Source of the DNA: Lentisphaeria bacterium
GTDB taxonomy: Bacteria; Verrucomicrobiota; Lentisphaeria; Victivallales; Victivallaceae
Length of the DNA: 64,000 nucleotides
NCBI GenBank assembly: GCA_018265615.1
Contig: JABLYX010000003.1
Location: forward strand, 62,001-126,000
Reading direction: 5' to 3'
Each line of letters begins with the position of its first letter. The stretch's first letter is position 1. Below are positions 32,798-42,156 of this stretch, piece after piece. Made by a program: the position numbers and the translations under genes. The notes under the pieces are model-generated. The model was not told where the DNA came from, searched no databases, and saw nothing but the letters and a program-made list of their open reading frames with translations.

Positions 32798-34366
32798 ATG
32801 AGCAGAAAACACGGTTATCCCTATCAGGCCGGTGTGATCGACGTCGGCGCGCATTCGACGCGGCTCGATCTTTTCGAGGTCGCCTCCGGCGGCAGGATCA
32901 CGCTGCTCGAGAGCCTCGCCCGGACGGTGAATCTCGGTTACGATGTGTTCCGGCACGGGTCGGTGTCGCCGGAGAACCTCTCGGCGCTGGGTTCCGTCAT
33001 GGCCGATTTTTCACGCAAGCTCGCGGAGTACAAGGTGCGCAGCTGCCGCGTGGTCGCCACGTCGGCGATCCGCGAGGCGTTCAACCGGGAGCTTGTCATC
33101 AACCGGATCCGCAGCGTGTCGAACCTGTCGCTCGAGATCCTCGAGAGCCAGGAGGAGACCCGCATCTGCTTCCTCTCCATGCGCGAGACGCTGCGCCGTT
33201 CAATGCCGTTCGACGAACTGACCGGGCTCTGCCTGATCGTCGGGACCGGTTCGCTGCTCGTGAGCTGGTTCGACGGCGGCCTCATGCGTTTTTCCGAGGC
33301 GATCCCGCTCGGGACGAGCAGGCTGGTCGATGCGTTCGGGCGCTCCTCGTTCTCGATTGAGCAGATCCTCGAAATCCTGCGTTCCCAGGATATCCGGCAG
33401 CGGCTGCACGAGAGCGTCGGGCTTGAACCGGACCGCCCGGTCACGCTCGTCGCGATGGGCGCATCGGTTCGGATGCTCTCCGGCGGCTGTGCCGGCGAAA
33501 GCCCGGAGGGCGGCGAGGATGAGGTCCTTGAACTTTCCTGCGACAGTCTCGCCGCCGCCGTGAACCGTGCCGTCGCGGCGGAGCCCGCGGCGCTCGCGGC
33601 CGAATACAAGATCACCGAGCCGGCCGCGGCGGGCGTCTCCGCCTGCGCCGCGATTCTCGGATACTTTCTCGACGAGTTCAACTGTGAGACCTTCCTCTGC
33701 CCCGGGACGACGACCCGGATCGCGCTGATCCGGGATTTTGTCCGCCGTGGCCGGGGGGAGGGGGGCGACCCGTTCCATGACGACCTTGTCGCAATCTGCG
33801 GCGCGATCGGGCACAAATACGGGTACGATCCGCAGCACGCGGCGCATGTCGCCGGGATCAGTCTCGCCCTCTATGAAAAGCTCCGGCGGAATTTCGAATT
33901 CACGCCGCGGGCGGTCGTGCTGCTCGAGGTCGCCGCCTTTCTCCATGACATCGGCCGGTTCGTCGATACGCGGCAGCACAACAGGCATTCAGGCTACCTC
34001 ATCAGCAATCTGCAGCTGCCCGGCGTGACCGATGCTGAGCTGCGGGTCATCGCGGCTGTGGCGCGTTATCACCGAAAATCCGCCCCGAAGGAGTCGCACC
34101 CGGAATATATGCAGCTCTCGGCCGAGGACAAGGTCACGGTGCTGAAGCTCGCGGCGATCCTGCGCGTGGCGGATGCGCTCGACTGTACCCGGCAGGGGAG
34201 GTTCAGCCGCATGAAGCTCATGCAGCGGGGCCATACGCTGGTGATCCAGGTGCCCGATTCGGGCAATTACCGTCAGGAGCGGCTCTATCTCGAACTCAAA
34301 GGCGGCATGTTCAATGAGGTGTTCGGTCTGGAGCTGAAGATAGAGGAGATTCCGCTTACATCATGA
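32798..34366 (+). CDS. ppx: Exopolyphosphatase / Ppx-GppA phosphatase with HD domain
   Basis: A 522-residue cytoplasmic enzyme. The N-terminal ASKHA domain begins VIDVGAHSTRLDLFEV and includes CRVVATSAIREAFNR and LIVGTGSLLVSWFDGG. The C-terminal HD-like domain has LLEVAAFLHDIGRFVDTRQHNRHSGYLI. It would hydrolyse polyphosphate or pppGpp. The stop overlaps the ppk start by ATGA, which supports a polyphosphate role. GppA-like activity cannot be excluded. Confidence 0.88.
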   Translation: MSRKHGYPYQAGVIDVGAHSTRLDLFEVASGGRITLLESLARTVNLGYDVFRHGSVSPENLSALGSVMADFSRKLAEYKVRSCRVVATSAIREAFNRELVINRIRSVSNLSLEILESQEETRICFLSMRETLRRSMPFDELTGLCLIVGTGSLLVSWFDGGLMRFSEAIPLGTSRLVDAFGRSSFSIEQILEILRSQDIRQRLHESVGLEPDRPVTLVAMGASVRMLSGGCAGESPEGGEDEVLELSCDSLAAAVNRAVAAEPAALAAEYKITEPAAAGVSACAAILGYFLDEFNCETFLCPGTTTRIALIRDFVRRGRGEGGDPFHDDLVAICGAIGHKYGYDPQHAAHVAGISLALYEKLRRNFEFTPRAVVLLEVAAFLHDIGRFVDTRQHNRHSGYLISNLQLPGVTDAELRVIAAVARYHRKSAPKESHPEYMQLSAEDKVTVLKLAAILRVADALDCTRQGRFSRMKLMQRGHTLVIQVPDSGNYRQERLYLELKGGMFNEVFGLELKIEEIPLTS

Positions 34367-36540
34367 AAAAAGAAAAAGAGTTCAAAGACAGCGACCTTTT
34401 CATCAGCCGCGAACTTTCGTGGATCGATTTCAACGCCCGGGTCCTCGACGAGGCGGGGTGCGTGGCGAATCCGGTGCTCGAGCGGATGAAATTCATAGCG
34501 ATTTTCAGCAGCAACCTCGATGAGTTCTTCATGGTCCGCATCGCGGGGCTGAGACAGCTTGTGAAGATGGGCAAGGATCTGCCGGATCCGGCGGGGAACC
34601 GCCCCTCCGACCAGCTTGAGAAGATGCGCAGGAAGCTCGAACGGCTGCTGAAGCGCCAGCACGATTATCTGATGGACGAGATCCTGCCGGAGCTGGCGGG
34701 GCACGGTGTGCGGCTGGTCAAACCCTCCGAGGTTGCGCCGGCGGTGCGCGGCGAGCTTTCCAGCTACTTCCGCGGGCAGGTGCTGCCGGTGCTGACGCCG
34801 CTGGCGGTCGATTCGGCGCACCCGTTTCCGATCCTGAACTCCGGTTCGATTGAGATCGCGGTCAGCATGCGCCCGGCCGGCCGCGATGAGCTGGTCTATG
34901 CGTTCGTCGAAGTGCCGGAGCTTCTGCCGCGCTTCATCGAGGTCCGCGACGGGCAGCCGGGACGCAGCTTCATGCTGCTTGAGGATCTGATCATGGACAA
35001 CCTCGGGAATTTGTTCACGGGGTGCGAGATCCAGGAGTTCTTTCCGTTCCGCATCACGCGCGACATGGATTTTTCGGTTGAAGACAGCGATGCCGAGGAT
35101 CTCATGCAGAGTATCGAGAAGAAGCTTCTGCAGCGCCGCCACCGCGAGCCGATCCGCATTGAGCTCATCGCCGGCAGCCGCGGGCCGCTCGTGAAGTGGC
35201 TCGCGAAGGAGTTCCGGCTCGATGAGCAGTTCTGGTACTTTGTGCGCGGGCCGCTGCATCTGAAGCAGTTCTTCGAGCTGGTCGGCAAGGCGCATCTGCC
35301 CGAACTGCTCGAACCCGCGTGGCCGCCGGTCATGCCGTCGGTTTTCTCCGGGGAGCAGACGGTCTTTGAGACGGTTTCGACGTACGGCAGCGTGCTGGTC
35401 GCGCCGCCGTTCCACTCGTTCAGCCCGATCATCCGCTTTCTCGAAGAGGCGGCGGAGGATCCGGATGTGCTCGCGATCAAGCAGACGCTCTACCGCGTCA
35501 GCGGGAACTCCCCCGTTGTCCGGGCGCTGCGCCGCGCTGCTGAAAACGGCAAGCAGGTCACAGTCGTCGTTGAGCTCAAGGCGCGGTTCGATGAAGGGAA
35601 CAATATCGCCTGGGCGCGGCTGCTCGAAGAATCCGGCGCACACGTCGTCTACGGCGTGGCGGGGCTCAAGGTTCACTGTAAGGCGCTGCTCGTCGTGCGG
35701 CGCGAGGATGGCGGGATCCGCCGCTATGTGCATCTCGCGACCGGAAACTACAACGACAAGACCGCCGCGATTTATACCGACATGGGGATCATGTCGAGCG
35801 ATCCGGACCTCTGTTTCGACGTTGCGAACCTCTTCAACGTGCTGACCGGCTACTCGTCGCCTCCGGCGGCGTGGCGCAAAATCGCTGCCTCGCCGTTCGA
35901 CATGCGCCGCCGGATTTCAACGCTCATCGAACGTGAAATCGCGCACTCGACGCCGGACCATCCGGGCAGGATCATCGCGAAGATGAACAGCCTGTCGGAC
36001 GAGAAGGTCGTGCGGCTGCTGCACAAGGCCGCGGACGCGGGAGTTGACATCGACCTGATTGTGCGCGGCGTCTGCAGCTACAAGCCGAAGCCGGGGCAGG
36101 AGAATGTGCGGGTCATGAGCATCGTGGACCGTTATCTGGAGCACACGCGGCTCTTTTATTTTGAGAACGGCGGGGATCCGGAGTTCTATCTTGCGAGCGC
36201 GGACTGGATGTACCGGAATCTCGACCGCCGGGTCGAGCTGCTGTTTCCGGTCGAAGACGAACGCATCCGCGAGATCTGCCTGCGGCTGCTTCAGTTCCAG
36301 CTCGGCGACACCGACAAGGGGCGGCATCTGCTCGGTTCCGGCGTCTACACGCGCCCGAAGGTCAAGCACTGCACCGAGGCGCGCAGCCAGTACAACAGCT
36401 ACCGTTACCTGAAGGAGCTGGCTGAACGCGAAAAGCTGCGGGCGACCGGGGACGCGCTGAAGGTCTATACGAGCCCGGAGCGGCCGGTGCCGAGCTTCAG
36501 CGACCTCTCAGGCGATTCGGAGGAGGAGAGCGGTAAATGA
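34363..36540 (+). CDS. ppk: Polyphosphate kinase 1
   Basis: A 725-residue enzyme that reversibly makes polyphosphate from ATP. The start MKKEKEFKDSDLFISRELSWIDFNARVLDEA is the standard PPK1 N-terminus. Family motifs follow: FFMVRIAGL, the PLD-like ADIKQTLYR-type stretch (LAIKQTLYRVSGNSPVV), and YVHLATGNYNDKTAAIYTDMG with the phosphorylated His. It overlaps ppx upstream and the GNAT downstream by ATGA, giving tight translational coupling. Confidence 0.96.
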   Translation: MKKEKEFKDSDLFISRELSWIDFNARVLDEAGCVANPVLERMKFIAIFSSNLDEFFMVRIAGLRQLVKMGKDLPDPAGNRPSDQLEKMRRKLERLLKRQHDYLMDEILPELAGHGVRLVKPSEVAPAVRGELSSYFRGQVLPVLTPLAVDSAHPFPILNSGSIEIAVSMRPAGRDELVYAFVEVPELLPRFIEVRDGQPGRSFMLLEDLIMDNLGNLFTGCEIQEFFPFRITRDMDFSVEDSDAEDLMQSIEKKLLQRRHREPIRIELIAGSRGPLVKWLAKEFRLDEQFWYFVRGPLHLKQFFELVGKAHLPELLEPAWPPVMPSVFSGEQTVFETVSTYGSVLVAPPFHSFSPIIRFLEEAAEDPDVLAIKQTLYRVSGNSPVVRALRRAAENGKQVTVVVELKARFDEGNNIAWARLLEESGAHVVYGVAGLKVHCKALLVVRREDGGIRRYVHLATGNYNDKTAAIYTDMGIMSSDPDLCFDVANLFNVLTGYSSPPAAWRKIAASPFDMRRRISTLIEREIAHSTPDHPGRIIAKMNSLSDEKVVRLLHKAADAGVDIDLIVRGVCSYKPKPGQENVRVMSIVDRYLEHTRLFYFENGGDPEFYLASADWMYRNLDRRVELLFPVEDERIREICLRLLQFQLGDTDKGRHLLGSGVYTRPKVKHCTEARSQYNSYRYLKELAEREKLRATGDALKVYTSPERPVPSFSDLSGDSEEESGK

Positions 36541-37007
36541 GCGACGGCCTGAAGATTCGGCCGTTCCGCCCCGGCGACGAGGCGGCGGCCGCGTTGGTCG
36601 CATCGGAGTGCTTCGACCGCTTCATCCGGCCGCTTTATCCGGAGGAGGGCGTCCGGAGCTTTGCCGCTTATATCTATCCGGAGGCGCTTGCGAAGCGGCA
36701 GAATGAAAACTGCCAGATGTTCGTGGCGGAGCTCGGGGGCGAAATCGCCGGCGTGATCGAGCTGCGCGATTTCCGCCACATTTCGATGCTTTTCGTCACT
36801 CCGGAGTTTCACAACTGCGGCATTGCGACCCGGCTGTTCGAGCGTGCGCTGCGCATGGCGAAAAAAGCGGTTCCGGAGCTGACGGAGATCACGGTCTTCT
36901 CCGCGCCGGGCGCAGTGGAGGTCTACCGGGCGTGGGGATTCGCCGAAACCGCGCCGGAAACTGTGGCAGGCGGGATCCGCTACACCCCGATGAAGCTGGC
37001 GTTATGA
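36537..37007 (+). CDS. GNAT family N-acetyltransferase
   Basis: A 156-residue acetyltransferase. KIRPFRPGDEAAAALVASECFDRF is the N-terminal strand and helix, IAGVIELRDFRHISMLFVTPEFHNCGIATRLFE is the acetyl-CoA binding core, and VEVYRAWGFAETAPE the C-terminal motif. It overlaps ppk by ATGA and the hemolysin III gene by ATGA. The substrate is unknown. Confidence 0.88.
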   Translation: MSDGLKIRPFRPGDEAAAALVASECFDRFIRPLYPEEGVRSFAAYIYPEALAKRQNENCQMFVAELGGEIAGVIELRDFRHISMLFVTPEFHNCGIATRLFERALRMAKKAVPELTEITVFSAPGAVEVYRAWGFAETAPETVAGGIRYTPMKLAL

Positions 37008-37636
37008 GCGGCAGGAACTGTTTCTACTCTCCCCGCGAGGAGCGGATGAATATGTGGACCCATATCGCGGGCGCCGTGATGGCGCTCGCGGGGATGGCCA
37101 TCGTCCCGTTCGCCGTGCCGGAGCACAGTGCGAAACGGATTGTCGCGTTCGTCGTCTATCTGCTGGCGCTCTTCTGCATGTATCTCGCATCGAGCTGCTA
37201 CCACGGTGTGCGTTCGCCGGAGCTGAAGGCGGCGCTGCGGAAATTCGACCATGCGGCGATCTATCTCCTGATCGCCGGGACCTATACGCCGGTCATGCTG
37301 ATCGCGGTCGGCGGTTCGCTCGGGGCGGCGATCCTCGCGGCGGTCTGGATCGCCGGGCTGGCGGGGATCTGTCTCAAGTGCTTTTCGAAACGCGGATTCG
37401 GGCGCTGGTCGCTCGTGCTCTATCTTGTGATGGGGTGGCTCGGGATCATTGCGGTCCGGCAGATGATGGCGGGTATGGGCGCACTCTCGTTCGGGCTGCT
37501 GCTCGGGGGAGGCGTGGTTTATTCGGCCGGTGCCTTCTTCTATTCGCTTGACCGCCCGTACTGCCACGCCGTCTGGCACCTCTTCGTGCTGGGCGGCAGC
37601 ACACTGCAGTACTTCGCCGTGCTGCTGCTGCCCTGA
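37004..37636 (+). CDS. Hemolysin III family (PAQR/TrhA-type) membrane protein
   Basis: A 210-residue protein with about seven membrane segments. Family motifs are ERMNMWTHIAGAVMALAG, SSCYHGVRS, KFDHAAIYLLIAGTYTPVML and a C-terminal HAVWHLFVLGGSTLQYFAVL, which together hold the conserved His and Ser/Asp metal-site residues of the PAQR fold. The start at 37004 overlaps the GNAT stop. A weak stem (37642-37664) follows the gene. Role in membrane-energetics regulation is known only for distant homologues. Confidence 0.88.
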   Translation: MSGRNCFYSPREERMNMWTHIAGAVMALAGMAIVPFAVPEHSAKRIVAFVVYLLALFCMYLASSCYHGVRSPELKAALRKFDHAAIYLLIAGTYTPVMLIAVGGSLGAAILAAVWIAGLAGICLKCFSKRGFGRWSLVLYLVMGWLGIIAVRQMMAGMGALSFGLLLGGGVVYSAGAFFYSLDRPYCHAVWHLFVLGGSTLQYFAVLLLP

Positions 37637-37744
37637 ATCGGCCCGGAAGAGTTGGGATTCCGGGATATTGCAAGGGGTGGCATGTGAAAATGGAGCACGA
37701 TTGGAGTGTGGATGGACGGTTGCATGCCAAGCCTTACGCGGCCG

Positions 37745-40084
37745 TCACTTTTCCCGGAAGGAGAGCCTTATGCTGCGGAGACGGTATTCGAGCTCGTTAT
37801 CCACCGGTCCCGTGCCGATGCGGATGCGGTCAAAGCCGGAGAGATTCCAGTCCGCAGGGATTTGCACGACCCGCTGTTCCCACTCTTCGGAAGGCGGGGG
37901 GAACGGAATCATCCGGTAACCGTTCTTTTTGTCGGAGAGTTGGATTCCGGTATGCTGGAACCGTTTGCCGCCCGATTTCTGTTTCGCCCTGATTTCGAAG
38001 ATGATCGCTGTCAGCCCCGTCAGGGATTCGCCCGGCTTGAGGATGTATTCGGGATAGACCCAGTGATCCGTTTCCTTTTCCCAGACGGTATGGAATCGGA
38101 TCGCTTCCTCTTCCGGGGCTTTCCCGATGGTCATTTTTCCCGATGAATTCGCCTTCCAGGCCGATGGCCGGTTCATATTCCAGCTGCGGAAAACGCCATC
38201 CGGCGCATTTACATCGAGGAATTGCAGGCAAAGCGGGTTGCCGTTCCCGCTCCTGTCCCGGAAAAGAATCGTCCGCTTCTGTTCTTTCACATGATTCATG
38301 TCGAGATGAAATTCGATCCGCTGCGGGGTTTCCGGTTCCAGACGGATTTTGCCGGAATGGCTTTGGGATACAACCCGGCCGCCTTCGGGCAGGAGCAGTT
38401 CCGGTTCCACTTCGACGGGTGAGTCATCGAGATTGAAGAGATGGAACTCCAGCTTTTCCGGTGCGGAGAAGTAACGGACCGCATCCCGCTTTTTTTCGTT
38501 CCAGAAGGCGAACTGACAGACCACTTTTCCGGCTTTGCGGGGAAGTGGCTTATAACTCTTGCTCAACTTCAGCATTTTCATGGCAGCAGTGTCGGTTTTC
38601 AGCTCCGGCATCGCATTGAGCCTGACATAAAGGAGGCCGCCTGCAAATCTGACTCTGCCGTTCTCCACCGCAGGCACGGAGCCGTCCGCCGCATAGAAGG
38701 TTCCCGGGGGAAGGGTGAGGGCGAGTTCATCTGTTTTCGGTGCATAGAGGACCAGGAGAAACTGCGTCCCGTCTGAAAATACGCGTGCGATTCGGATTCC
38801 GGGCGGAAGCGTCTTCCAGTCGCCGATATACTCTTTGCCTGAGAGCATCTGGATGCAGAAAAGATAGGCTGCCATGGAACGGTGGGGCGTCCAGTAAAAG
38901 TCAGTCATTCCGAAATTGTTGACTCCTTCGGCGAAGAAGCGCATGGTGAAGGGGAAGTAGCGGGCGGCCCCTCCGGCTTTGGCCTCTATGGCCTTCATGG
39001 CGATCCACAGGGCGCTTGTCATGTCCTCTTCGGGGGCGGCGCGCAGTTTGCCCGGGTCGCCGCCGTAGACGGTTCCGGGGTTCCTGACGCCGCGGCTCCA
39101 GGGCTTGCCGCTCTCCGTGATCCAGATCGGCATGGCACGCCCGGGCCCTTCCATCAGCCTGCGACAGGTTTGCATCTGCTCCATCAGATTCTCCGGTGAT
39201 TTGTAGGTATGGAAGGCGAAGATGTCGCCATAGTCGAGCAGGCCGCTTTTAAAATATGGAGCCAGAAGTTCCGGCGAGGCGTCCCAGCCGGAAAACGCGG
39301 CGAGGACAAGCGGCAGGTCAATCCTGTTTTTCCGGAAAATCCACGAGCTTGCGGCGAGGAGCGGCAGATAGGAATCGCCCGGAATGCCTTTGAGATCCGG
39401 TTCATTTTCGACCTGAAAGCTGCCCAGCGGGCCTTTCCGCCGTTCGAGCATGGAAAGGAGAGAGGGTTCGAGCAGCTCCAGCTTTCGCGGATAGGGGATA
39501 TACTCCATGGTCCCTTTCCTTTTCAGATCGCCGCCGCTCCATTCCGGAGCGGCGGAAAGAAAGGTGGTTACTTCAATTCCGGCTTTTTCCGCAAGGGGAT
39601 AGATTTTCTCCGCTTCCGTTCTCCACTTGCCGGGTGCGGTTTCTTCACGGGCCCAGTTGTGGTACTCCCGAATGGCGGAGACTCCGAACCGCTTCAGGAC
39701 AGTGAGCCCTTCCCGGATGTTTTTTTCCGGAGAGGTATTGAGCAGGCTTTCCATTCCGAAGAATTTGTCGGCTGTTGTTGTGCGGCGGGGCAGCGCGACG
39801 ATGCCGACCCGCCGGCCGCTGAAATCCAGTTCATAGAAGCCCTGCTTCAGGTTCAGTGTCGTTTCGAAACGGCCGTTCCGGCGCACGAGCACTCCCTCTC
39901 CCGCTTTCCGGTCGAAGTAGTCGCGGAGCGTATAAGGGATTGTGTCCGTGCTGCTTTCTCCGGTGAAACGGATGGTTGAACTTTGTTCCGGTTCGAGGTA
40001 GAGCTGGACGCTATCCTCCGGAATAAGAGGGGCGGCGAAAAGCGGAACGGCGGCCGCCGCCGCGCAGAGGGCAAGAGCTTTCAT
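37745..40084 (-). CDS. Exported clan GH-A-like glycoside hydrolase
   Basis: A 779-residue secreted enzyme with signal peptide MKALALCAAAAAVPLFAAP. The start at 40084 lies 5 nt from GAGGA. Residues 105-400 form a TIM barrel: GSFQVENEPDLKG gives acid/base Glu228, and PIWITESGKPWS gives nucleophile Glu324. The C-terminal 350 residues are beta-rich with a possible carbohydrate-binding fold. Family is GH39- or GH5-like by motif, not assigned further. The pseudopilin gene lies 14 bp upstream, forming a two-gene operon under the promoter at 41028-41056. Confidence 0.8.
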   Translation of the reverse strand: MKALALCAAAAAVPLFAAPLIPEDSVQLYLEPEQSSTIRFTGESSTDTIPYTLRDYFDRKAGEGVLVRRNGRFETTLNLKQGFYELDFSGRRVGIVALPRRTTTADKFFGMESLLNTSPEKNIREGLTVLKRFGVSAIREYHNWAREETAPGKWRTEAEKIYPLAEKAGIEVTTFLSAAPEWSGGDLKRKGTMEYIPYPRKLELLEPSLLSMLERRKGPLGSFQVENEPDLKGIPGDSYLPLLAASSWIFRKNRIDLPLVLAAFSGWDASPELLAPYFKSGLLDYGDIFAFHTYKSPENLMEQMQTCRRLMEGPGRAMPIWITESGKPWSRGVRNPGTVYGGDPGKLRAAPEEDMTSALWIAMKAIEAKAGGAARYFPFTMRFFAEGVNNFGMTDFYWTPHRSMAAYLFCIQMLSGKEYIGDWKTLPPGIRIARVFSDGTQFLLVLYAPKTDELALTLPPGTFYAADGSVPAVENGRVRFAGGLLYVRLNAMPELKTDTAAMKMLKLSKSYKPLPRKAGKVVCQFAFWNEKKRDAVRYFSAPEKLEFHLFNLDDSPVEVEPELLLPEGGRVVSQSHSGKIRLEPETPQRIEFHLDMNHVKEQKRTILFRDRSGNGNPLCLQFLDVNAPDGVFRSWNMNRPSAWKANSSGKMTIGKAPEEEAIRFHTVWEKETDHWVYPEYILKPGESLTGLTAIIFEIRAKQKSGGKRFQHTGIQLSDKKNGYRMIPFPPPSEEWEQRVVQIPADWNLSGFDRIRIGTGPVDNELEYRLRSIRLSFREK

Positions 40085-40098
40085 ATGGGTCCTCGTTG

Positions 40099-40974
40099 TC
40101 AATAACTGGTTACGGTGTTTCCGCCGATGATGAATTTGGTGATCTCAAATTTCCGGGCCTGGAGAAGGCTCCTGGTATCCACATGTCCGTCGTAATAGGC
40201 GCTGTTGCCCGACTTGCCGTGGTTCAGGGCCCAGGCGGAGCTCTGTATGTCGGAATAGTTCAGGTAGAACTGGCACCAGCCGCTGCCTTTCAGCATCACC
40301 GTATTGCTGCTGGTCGCGTCTTCGGCCACCTGCGTGTCGGCGAATGCCATCGTTTCACCGGGGCGTTTCATTTTCGATATGCTGACTGCACCTTTGTTGT
40401 CAACCAGAAAGGCGCCCAGTTTGTCTTTGTTCCGATAGTAATAATAGACATCGGAGGCCCAGGAGGTGTAGCAGGTCATTCCATAGGTTCCCCAGACGGT
40501 ATATTTGTCGGCGGGGATTGGCTTCAGGCTGGGGCACGCCAGGACTTTCGTGTTTTTCGAGATATAGTTGTGTTCGGTGAACCAGTGCGCCCAGGGCTTG
40601 CTGCCCGCGTCGATCGGCGCGCAGATATGATCTTTGAAGTCGGCGGAATACTGGATCGCGGCGGTGACAACCTGCTTCAGGTTGTTCGTACAGGAGGTGG
40701 ATCTGGCTTTTTCCCGCGCATTGTTCAACGCCGGGAGCAGCATGGCGGCCAGGATTGCGATGATCGCTATCACAACGAGCAGCTCAATTATTGTGAAACG
40801 ACGCTTTTTCCGGGGGGCCGGGGGGGCGAAGCCCACCAGCGGCATAAGCAGGAACGAAGTGACGCACATGCCGTTACGCGGCTTTTCTTTGTCTGCTTTC
40901 TTTTCACAGGGAAAAGAAAGTATGGCGAGGATCGCAATCACTACCAGAAATTTGATCAGTGTGAATTTTCGCAT
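40099..40974 (-). CDS. Pseudopilin-like H-X9-DG protein with a second, internal prepilin signal
   Basis: A 291-residue protein. The start at 40974 has an AAAGG site 8 nt upstream. It begins with a degenerate class III signal, MRKFTLIKFLVVIAILAIL, with Lys instead of the conserved Glu. After about 40 residues (EKKADKEKPRNGMCV...) a second, intact signal follows, RRFTIIELLVVIAIIAILAAMLLPAL. The C-terminal part holds NHGKSGNSAYYDG, an H-X9-DG motif. An internal ATG (MPLVGFAPPAPRKKRRFT) could be the true start. It partners the glycosidase downstream. Confidence 0.8.
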   Translation of the reverse strand: MRKFTLIKFLVVIAILAILSFPCEKKADKEKPRNGMCVTSFLLMPLVGFAPPAPRKKRRFTIIELLVVIAIIAILAAMLLPALNNAREKARSTSCTNNLKQVVTAAIQYSADFKDHICAPIDAGSKPWAHWFTEHNYISKNTKVLACPSLKPIPADKYTVWGTYGMTCYTSWASDVYYYYRNKDKLGAFLVDNKGAVSISKMKRPGETMAFADTQVAEDATSSNTVMLKGSGWCQFYLNYSDIQSSAWALNHGKSGNSAYYDGHVDTRSLLQARKFEITKFIIGGNTVTSY

Positions 40975-41027
40975 TGTTTGCACCTTTCGTTTTACCGGAA
41001 TTGGCTTACCGTTTGCGACTATAAGAA

Positions 41028-41056
41028 ATTATACCCCGAATGTGGCGGAAAGTCAA
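41028..41056 (-). promoter_or_regulatory. Promoter of second pseudopilin-glycosidase operon
   Basis: Minus strand: -35 TTGACT (41056-41051), 17 bp spacer, -10 TATAAT (41033-41028). In the leader two direct repeats read TTACCG on the plus strand, 14 bp apart (40992-40997 and 41006-41011). They may be regulator sites. Confidence 0.7.
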
Positions 41057-41088
41057 TATCGGGGTTGTGCAAGTTATGCAGCGGAACT

Positions 41089-42048
41089 TTACCGCTTTTT
41101 CACACTTTCGCGGTCGTGAAAGAGGCAGGGGACGGCGATGTCCTTTCCGGTTCCGCTCACAAGGAGCGAGAGAGCATGGCGGGCGAGCTCGGGATAGTTT
41201 TGCGCCACCGTGGTCAACGGAGGCGTCGCCAGGGCGGAAAACTCCCCCGTCTCCCAGGTGATGAGCGAGAGATCCTCCGGTATCCTGAGGTGAAATGATT
41301 TTACGAAATTCATGGTGCGGAAGACTGCGGTTCCTTCGCCGCAGACGATGAGGGCGCTGATGCCGTTTTTCAGGATCGCATGGAATTCCGGGAACTCTTT
41401 GTCGGCTTCATCCATGCAGCCATAGAAGGCCTCGCCTCCGATTCCAAAGGAATCCATCACCCGGAAAAACGATTTTTTGCGCTCCTCAGCGTTCAGGTTG
41501 CGGCTGCCGCCCCCTTCGAACTGGAGCATGCCGATCCGGCGGTGCCCGTTCCGGATCAGGTGGCGGACCGCCTGCCGGAAAGCGGAATCCGGGTCGGAGA
41601 ACACCGTATAGATATTCTCGAAGTGGTTCGGATAATCGTTCAGGCTGATCAGGGGAACAGTATGCTGCTCCGCCCAGGAGCGGGAGAGCTGCAGAGAAAA
41701 ATCGATGGAAACCGCGCCCGCGAAATCGCGGTCATTCAGGATTTCCAGGTGGTCGGAGGAGACCATTTCAAGAAAATGACCCTCTCTGCGGCACTCCTCG
41801 CGCATTGCGTCGATGATCTCGTTGCTGTAGCTGCGCATGCGGAAGCGCGTTTCCGGCAGAATCAGCAGGATGCCCCTCCGGACCGGCTGTTCCGGCGGCC
41901 GCCCCAGTTCACGGGCGAGACGGAGCACCTTCGCCCGCGTTTCCCGCGAAATCCGGGGATTGTTGTTGAGCGAGCGGGATACCGTGGAGGAAGATATTCC
42001 AAGCTTTTCCGCAATGGCGCGGATTCCGTAAGGCGTTGTCTTTCTCAT
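41089..42048 (-). CDS. LacI family transcriptional regulator
   Basis: A 319-residue regulator. Residues 1-50 are a LacI headpiece (TPYGIRAIAEKLGISSSTVSRSLNNNPRISRETRAKVLRLARELG). The remainder is a periplasmic-binding-type sensor (RILLILPETRFRMRSYSNEIIDAM..., RHLIRNGHRRIGMLQFEGG). It lies upstream of the second pseudopilin-glycosidase operon on the same strand and probably controls it. There is no Shine-Dalgarno sequence before its ATG, and the predicted transcript begins at or inside the start codon. Confidence 0.92.
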   Translation of the reverse strand: MRKTTPYGIRAIAEKLGISSSTVSRSLNNNPRISRETRAKVLRLARELGRPPEQPVRRGILLILPETRFRMRSYSNEIIDAMREECRREGHFLEMVSSDHLEILNDRDFAGAVSIDFSLQLSRSWAEQHTVPLISLNDYPNHFENIYTVFSDPDSAFRQAVRHLIRNGHRRIGMLQFEGGGSRNLNAEERKKSFFRVMDSFGIGGEAFYGCMDEADKEFPEFHAILKNGISALIVCGEGTAVFRTMNFVKSFHLRIPEDLSLITWETGEFSALATPPLTTVAQNYPELARHALSLLVSGTGKDIAVPCLFHDRESVKKR

Positions 42049-42049
42049 G

Positions 42050-42078
42050 ATTATAAAGATAATGCAATCTGGTGAAAA
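42050..42078 (-). promoter_or_regulatory. Promoter immediately adjacent to the LacI start codon
   Basis: Minus strand: -35 TTTTCA (42078-42073), 17 bp spacer, perfect -10 TATAAT (42055-42050). The -10 ends 1 nt before the ATG, implying a leaderless mRNA. Confidence 0.5.
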
Positions 42079-42127
42079 AGCAAGCCGCTTTTCCTTTCCG
42101 GCTGGGACATTACCGGCGCATACCCTG

Positions 42128-42156
42128 AAAAACGGTCCTGCGCTATGCGGAACCGT
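42128..42156 (-). terminator. Intrinsic terminator overlapping the araC-type stop codon
   Basis: On the minus strand, ACGGTTC-CGC pairs with GCG-(CA)-GGACCGT around an ATA loop, with one G-U pair and a 2-nt bulge, followed by five T residues. The stop codon of the AraC-type gene lies within the hairpin. Confidence 0.6.

Noticed and set aside
37637..37744. Possible short gene between the hemolysin III and glycosidase genes
   Set aside because: Short frames here have no ribosome site and no recognisable sequence. Only a weak 7-bp stem is seen.
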